Part shown: one piece after another, positions 62,724 through 64,000 of the stretch
Layout of the letters: the number at the start of each line of letters is the position of its first letter
Numbering within the stretch: the stretch's first letter is position 1
Assembly: GCF_008929045.1 (NCBI RefSeq)
Contig: NZ_VFAH01000008.1
Location: forward strand, 62,001-126,000
Source of the DNA: Noviherbaspirillum aerium
GTDB lineage: Bacteria; Pseudomonadota; Gammaproteobacteria; Burkholderiales; Burkholderiaceae_D
Length of the DNA: 64,000 nucleotides
Reading direction: 5' to 3'
Program-made: the position numbers and the translations under genes
The notes under the pieces: model-generated
What the model was told of the DNA's origin: nothing
Databases searched by the model: none
Seen by the model: only the letters and a program-made list of their open reading frames with translations

Positions 62724-64000
62724 TCAAGCCACCTTTTCGAAAGCTTTTGTGTTCCGCACTTCGGCAGCTCCGAAGCGCAGTGCCGCTTCGATCAATGCGT
62801 CAACATCGCGGGTAGTGCTGCGATGGTTGAAGAGGGCGGCGCGTATCGCAAGACGGCCATTGACCAGCGTGGTGGAAGGGGCCGCAATGCCTGACTCCTG
62901 CAGCGCTATTGCCAGATTGGCATTAACGCGGTCCGGGTCGTCACAGCGGTAGCCGAAACAGGCGATATTGAGCGAAACAGGCGCAAGCAATTCCAGTTCA
63001 GGTTCTGCTTCGATACACTGCTTCAAGTATTGCGCCAGCATGCAACTACCCGAGATCACCTTGCCCAAGCCTTCGATGCCATAGGTCTTGATCGCAAACC
63101 AGGTTTTCAGTGCCCGGAATCCTCGCGACAGATCTGGTCCGAAGTCGCACGGCCAGGGCGGGTAGGCCGTAGCCATGCCGCGCTCGGCCCGTGCCAAATA
63201 AGCGACTGGCGCGGCAAAGGTGTCGTGATGCAGCGTACCGTCGCGTACGAGTATGAAGCCGGCGTCGTACTGCACCTGCGCCCATTTATGAAAATCAAAG
63301 GCAATGGAATCGGCACGCTCAATCCCGGCAAGGCGCGGCGCAATGTCCGGCGCCATCACGGCAAGCGCACCGTAAGCGCCGTCGACGTGGAACCAGAGGC
63401 TTTCCTTTTCAGCGATATCAGCGAGTACGGAGAGCTTGTCTACTGCGCCGGTATCCACCGTGCCGGCTGTACCGGCGATGAAGAAGGGCGTGCAGCCATT
63501 TTCGCGATCCGCGGCAATCACACGCTTCAGCGCTTCGGTATCCATCTCGCCCCGTGCATCCGTGGGAATCAGGCGCAGTGCATCGGTGCCGAGACCGGAG
63601 AGGTCGAACGCCTGCGCAACGCAAGCATGGGCGGCAACCGAAGTGTAGGCGGTCAGGCGCTTGCTGCTGTTCTGCAGGCCAGTGCTGCGTACATCGACGC
63701 CAAGGGCCTTGGTCCGTGCAACGAGTACCCCGATCAGATTGGCCATTGACGTGCCGGTGACAAAGATGCCGCTCGCTTGTTCCGGGAAGCGGAACAATTC
63801 CCGAACCCAGCACAGGATCTGCCGTTCGACTTCCACCGGCATCTGATTGCGGCCGCCAACATTTGCATTGACGCCTGCTGCGAGCATTTCCGCCAGCATG
63901 CCGACCGGCGTGCCGCCGCCCTGGACCCAGCCCATGAAACCGGGATGCGCGTTGCCGATGGCGTAGGGGAGAATATTCTGCATGAACGTTTCATGCACGT
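62724..64000 (-). CDS. PLP-dependent aromatic-L-amino-acid decarboxylase family protein, 5' end outside the window
   Basis: At least 425 residues of a group II decarboxylase; the start lies beyond the window. Features: HPGFMGWVQGGGTPVGMLAEM near the visible N-terminus, FVTGTSMANLIG, the PLP-contacting VDGAYGA, and the PLP lysine in FDFHKWAQV. The family removes CO2 from Trp, Tyr, DOPA, Glu or related amino acids to form amines; which substrate cannot be read from the sequence. It ends in a strong terminator before the fliC region and is likely not part of the flagellar regulon. Confidence 0.85.
   Translation of the reverse strand, partial: VHETFMQNILPYAIGNAHPGFMGWVQGGGTPVGMLAEMLAAGVNANVGGRNQMPVEVERQILCWVRELFRFPEQASGIFVTGTSMANLIGVLVARTKALGVDVRSTGLQNSSKRLTAYTSVAAHACVAQAFDLSGLGTDALRLIPTDARGEMDTEALKRVIAADRENGCTPFFIAGTAGTVDTGAVDKLSVLADIAEKESLWFHVDGAYGALAVMAPDIAPRLAGIERADSIAFDFHKWAQVQYDAGFILVRDGTLHHDTFAAPVAYLARAERGMATAYPPWPCDFGPDLSRGFRALKTWFAIKTYGIEGLGKVISGSCMLAQYLKQCIEAEPELELLAPVSLNIACFGYRCDDPDRVNANLAIALQESGIAAPSTTLVNGRLAIRAALFNHRSTTRDVDALIEAALRFGAAEVRNTKAFEKVA

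Noticed and set aside
1-64000. Insertion sequences, prophage, tRNA or rRNA genes
   Set aside because: No transposase, integrase or RNA-gene signature was seen on either strand.

Overview
The window is one long, nearly uninterrupted motility and chemotaxis locus from a Gram-negative bacterium. FlhDC master regulators, FlhF/FlhG, P- and L-ring genes, CheD and CheZ, chemoreceptors ending in a WEEF tail and a high G+C content together suggest a betaproteobacterium of the order Burkholderiales. An Oxalobacteraceae member (Herbaspirillum or Noviherbaspirillum type) is my best guess from gene order and protein style; no marker gene in the window proves it.

Layout. 1-1988: the end of a heavy-metal RND efflux pump gene and a small exported protein. 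2149-2988 (minus): a phytanoyl-CoA dioxygenase family enzyme. 3654-8091: flhD, flhC, a membrane-linked methyltransferase, motA, motB and a CheZ-like protein. 8199-21785: a stand-alone receiver, cheA, cheW, three chemoreceptors, cheR, cheD, cheB, cheY and cheZ. 21898-29479: an EAL/HDOD protein, flhB, flhA, flhF, flhG and fliA. 29946-31624 (minus): flgN, flgM, flgA. 31833-42489 (plus): flgBCDEFGHIJKL. 42654-53836 (minus): fliR to fliF (RQPONMLKJIHGF). 54063-54416 (plus): fliE. 54655-62350 (minus): a YcgR-like PilZ protein, a free FlhB C-terminal domain, a second FliK-like protein, fliT, fliS, fliD, flaG and fliC. 62724-64000 (minus): a PLP-dependent aromatic amino acid decarboxylase, cut by the window end.

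The set is close to a complete flagellum: export gate, ATPase complex, MS and C rings, rod, hook, P and L rings, junctions, cap, filament, stator, chaperones, FliA/FlgM and a full chemotaxis pathway. Nine sites match the sigma-28 (FliA) consensus TAAAGTTT-N11-GCCGATAA, all with exactly 11 bases between the boxes. They lie before motA, the third chemoreceptor, flgM, flgK, fliD and fliC (two in tandem) and, unexpectedly, before flhDC (two in tandem). This implies a normal early/middle/late hierarchy with possible feedback of FliA onto the master regulator.

Most notable: an FlhG whose ATP-binding P-loop has decayed while its FlhF-activating N-terminal motif is intact; a doubled CheY/CheZ set in which the first CheZ-like protein ends in the same GDIELF tail as CheD; two chemoreceptors sharing 374 identical bases; a chemoreceptor with a cytoplasmic C-terminal sensor; a free FlhB C-terminal domain paired with a second FliK in the fliD operon; an oversized FliD; and lower G+C in the hook/rod genes (flgD-flgL) and the fliD/fliC region. 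I see no insertion sequence, CRISPR array, tRNA or rRNA.
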